Assembly: GCA_037954235.1 (NCBI GenBank)
Contig: JBBMOA010000003.1
Location: 14,582,223 to 14,646,222 of the forward strand
Length of the DNA: 64,000 nucleotides
Source: Aulostomus chinensis
Lineage: Eukaryota > Chordata > Actinopteri > Syngnathiformes > Aulostomidae
Reading direction: 5' to 3'
Under the pieces are notes generated by a model. The model was given only the letters and a program-made list of their open reading frames with translations. It made no database searches and was not told the DNA's origin. This document shows positions 36,821-64,000 of the stretch, in pieces. The stretch's first letter is position 1, and every line of letters begins with the position of its first letter. Made by a program: the position numbers and the translations under genes.

Positions 36821-37384
36821 AGTTTATTCCAGTCAACATCTCACCGGTGAGATCTAATTAGAGGAGTACATGGTCAGCTAGCAATGTTGTAAAAGTAATT
36901 TGTCACAAAAAGAAGATATTCTGGGAAGGTATTTTACAATAAGTAAAACTTGAAAGTTTCCTCAAATGAATATGTTTCTTTAAAAGTGATGCAATAATAC
37001 TGAGAGCATTATAATGTTTTACTCTGCCAAACAGCAATAGGAAACATGACTGGGGGGGTTTAGCTGTGATAAATATAAACGGAACCATTCTTTGTTCTGC
37101 AAACGTGTCAAACAGCTCATCTGTATTCTTTACATTAACCTAACCAGGCACTACACATTGGAAGAGTGCGTGCTAAATCAACCATGAAACTATGTCAGTC
37201 CAAGGAAGGAGACTTGCATCATCCTCACTTTTATGTGCAGCAACAACAACAACAACAAAGAATTTTCTCAGCAGAATGTTCTCCTGGTGTGGTCTGTGAA
37301 GCTGAGCGTTTTCACCGTGTTTCTTCAGTCTAGGCCTCCTGGTGAGGGCTGGGCAGCTGGTGTGGATCCTGCTGAGTTTCACAT

Positions 37385-37388
<4 letters not shown>

Positions 37389-37424
<36 letters not shown>
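37389..37424 (+). repeat. (CA)n microsatellite
   Basis: About 18 CA units; a (GT)n array follows at 37557-37584 and another at 37930-37962. Confidence 0.9.
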
Positions 37425-37425
<1 letters not shown>

Positions 37426-37927
37426 GAGGGGTATTTACTTGGCTTTATTAGACCCTTGTGGACCCTTAAAAACAGGCCGCTCTTTACTTACATCAGCACA
37501 CTGGAGAGTTGGCATATTCACAAGTGTGTCACTTCATTATGTTGCAGTTTGACCTCAGTGTGTGTGTGTGTGTGTGTGTGTGTGAGAAGAGCAGCTGATT
37601 CATTTTAATGTATATTGTTTATAGTGAGCCTTAGTGGCCACTTGGTGAACATAAAATGGGAGAGACAAAAAGAAGCTGACTGTGTGTGAATGAGAAAAAT
37701 AAAAATGTACATAAACAATTAGAAACTTAAAATAACATGATAACTTTTACAACAGCTTAAGGCAATTAACTTACTTTGACAAGTCCAAGAAAAAAGCTGT
37801 TCCAGCTCCAAATCTTGCATATGTTTTCTCAACACCTCCCTCCTGAATATGGATCATGGTTTCTGTAGAAAATGTAAATCTGCACAGTAGCCTGTTCATG
37901 ATGAAATAAGCAACACCGGTCAAGCAT

Positions 37928-37964
<37 letters not shown>

Positions 37965-38597
37965 TCCCATCACCATGTGAGTCAGCAGCTGGTCCACACA
38001 GGAGAGTCTTTCCCTCCCTCACTTTTAAGCTCAGAACTAATATTAAGAGAATAAATGTTCTCTACTGATACTTGGATCGTTTAAAGCAAATAATATAACA
38101 TGATAATTAAATGTAATGCATCATTTCTTTTTTGATTTTTTTTTTTTTTTTTTACTGTGGATGAAAACAATGGTGTGTTCCATTTGCTTCGACCGTCTAG
38201 AGGAACTGGCGGCCGCCGGTCTCCTGCACCTTTATTTTGAAGGTCTGGCGGTGACTTATTTAAACTATAGTATTGATTAGCATCTACTGATCCTGCCTAG
38301 TAAATCTGAAATACACAGTCTACTATCTGTTGATTCCCAGGGATGTGTCAACTGCTCCTCCAATTTCCAGTGACTTTCTTCTTCGAAATTTGATAGACTA
38401 TATATTAATGGCGTGCCGTCTAATAGCTCACGTCAGATTTGTCTCAGTGTTACAACCAAAGACTGCTTTATATATCAACTGGTGGCTGAACACACGGTAT
38501 CAGAAAGAGCTTATTGTTGGGAATGTTCCTCTCACAAGCATGAACCCCCTGCTGAAAGCTTGATTCTGTCTGGAGAATATAGTTGGAGGAAATACAG

Positions 38598-38599
<2 letters not shown>

Positions 38600-38647
<48 letters not shown>

Positions 38648-38660
38648 GTGTGCGCGTGTG
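38600..38660 (+). repeat. (GT)n microsatellite
   Basis: About 21 GT units followed by GC-containing variants, about 1 kb upstream of the tns2 start codon. Confidence 0.9.
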
Positions 38661-38939
38661 TTGTAGAGAGGGAGAGTTGTTGAGAGGTTTAAGCACAGAG
38701 CTGATCATTGTTTTCATCTGAGAGGAGAGAGCGCGAGTGTGTGACTGAGGGAATAAAGAGAGGACAGTAATGTTCCTGTCATGTGTCTGCCATCAAACAG
38801 TGGTGGAGGACAGTGCAGCCAAGAGCTGCGCAGGGATAGAATGAGACATCTTGATTGGCAGAGGAAAGTACAGCTTGTTTGTTCCAGTTGTTTACAAAAA
38901 ATATCTCGGCTGACACGTCTCCGTGCGTGACTAAAGCAC

Positions 38940-39598
38940 CTCCTCACCGTACGCTGAAGTTCTCATGTGCGAAGTTGGAGGGGTGACGTGTTTGAAAGAA
39001 TCTAATCGCTCCCCAGTGAGGAAGAAGAGGGGGCTGAAGTGGAGCCAAAGGAGAGGGGAAGGGCCTGACATCAACAAGCCAAAACAGCTGCCCCCTTCTC
39101 TCCCCTGTGGAGAGACGGCAAGAAGAGCCCACTGGAGTGAGGGAGGAAGACTGCAGGGTCTGTGAGGAGACATTTGATGGTCTGTAGGCGAGGAGGAGGT
39201 GAGGCGAGGTGCTGGCAAGTGGAAAGGGGGAAGGGAGAGGTGGTGAGTGTGTGCTTGCATGCCTGCACCGTGAGGAGATCCAGAGAAGAGTGTAAGGGGA
39301 GAGAGGAGGAAGAGTGTGCTGGGTGAGACTTCTCCGAGGGGGGAGACAGAGGGTTGTAAGAGGAGAGGCGAAAGTGGAAAAAGTCATCTCGGGTGCATTT
39401 GAAGGCAGGACGAGCTGTCAGGGAGAAGGGCAGAGGTGTGAGGAGTCGCTGGGGAAGAAGAAACATGTTGGTCCCCAAGAAACATAAGGAGGCCCTTCAG
39501 ACATGAAGTGCTGAGAGGAGGAGGAGGAGGAGGAGAAGGGAGAAGGACCTTCTGCTGTGAAGCACTTTGTCTGGCCGGAGTAAATACAAGCTGGAAAT
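38940..39598 (+). promoter_or_regulatory. Probable tns2 promoter-proximal region and 5' UTR
   Basis: Purine-rich (GA/GGA) sequence immediately upstream of the tns2 ATG, with no TATA box seen and no repeat element recognised. Its assignment as leader/promoter rests on position only. Confidence 0.3.

Positions 39599-64000
<24,402 letters not shown>

Larger units (their letters stand above)
33735..38939. other. Intergenic between eif4b and tns2
   Basis: eif4b 3' flank, a CT-rich tract (34199-34255), a G15 run (35220-35234), the LINE fragment at 35.6-36.8 kb and four CA/GT arrays. No protein-coding exon recognised. Confidence 0.4.

Noticed and set aside
38944..39478. Minus-strand open frames of 100-147 codons upstream of tns2
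   Set aside because: Low-complexity Ser/Pro/Leu from purine-rich plus strand; overlapping in three frames, no family resemblance.

Overview
The window is vertebrate nuclear DNA, almost certainly from a ray-finned (teleost) fish. It carries four intron-rich genes with GT-AG splice sites, very dense (CA)n/(GT)n microsatellites, a tRNA-derived SINE with the composition of those common in fish genomes, and a decayed LINE reverse transcriptase. The repeats look like those of spiny-rayed (percomorph) fish, but that is inference.

Layout. 1-2.7 kb has no gene. A type II keratin (krt8-like) lies on the minus strand at 2862-7623 in nine coding exons. A 7.3 kb intergenic stretch follows. A type I keratin (krt18-like) is on the plus strand at 14887-18848 in seven coding exons. 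After 2 kb comes eif4b (plus, 20853-33415, 15 coding exons). About 6 kb of repeat-rich DNA with a LINE fragment separates it from tns2 (tensin 2, plus), which begins at 39599 and runs off the right edge. All tns2 exons inferred here join in one open frame of 560 residues: acylation-type N-terminus, C1 zinc finger, PTP-like domain, C2 domain and the start of the disordered middle region.

The order KRT8 (divergent) - KRT18 - EIF4B - TNS2 is the order on human 12q13, so the block is ancient conserved synteny. The keratin pair is the obligate heteropolymer partner set of simple epithelia. It sits head to head with TATA-like boxes at matching distances (104 and 108 nt) from each start codon. eif4b (translation initiation) and tns2 (focal adhesion and insulin/PI3K signalling adaptor) are functionally unrelated neighbours.

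I see no undescribed gene system. The points most worth a second look are in tns2: a predicted myristoyl/palmitoyl start, a PTP loop with catalytic Cys but Lys for Arg, and two small introns made mostly of CA or GT repeat right at the splice sites. Others are a roughly 200-bp tandem repeat in tns2 intron 1, a coding hexanucleotide repeat in the keratin 8 tail, and keratin regulatory-site differences. Exon boundaries were read by hand from splice consensus, frame and family knowledge; no alignment was run.
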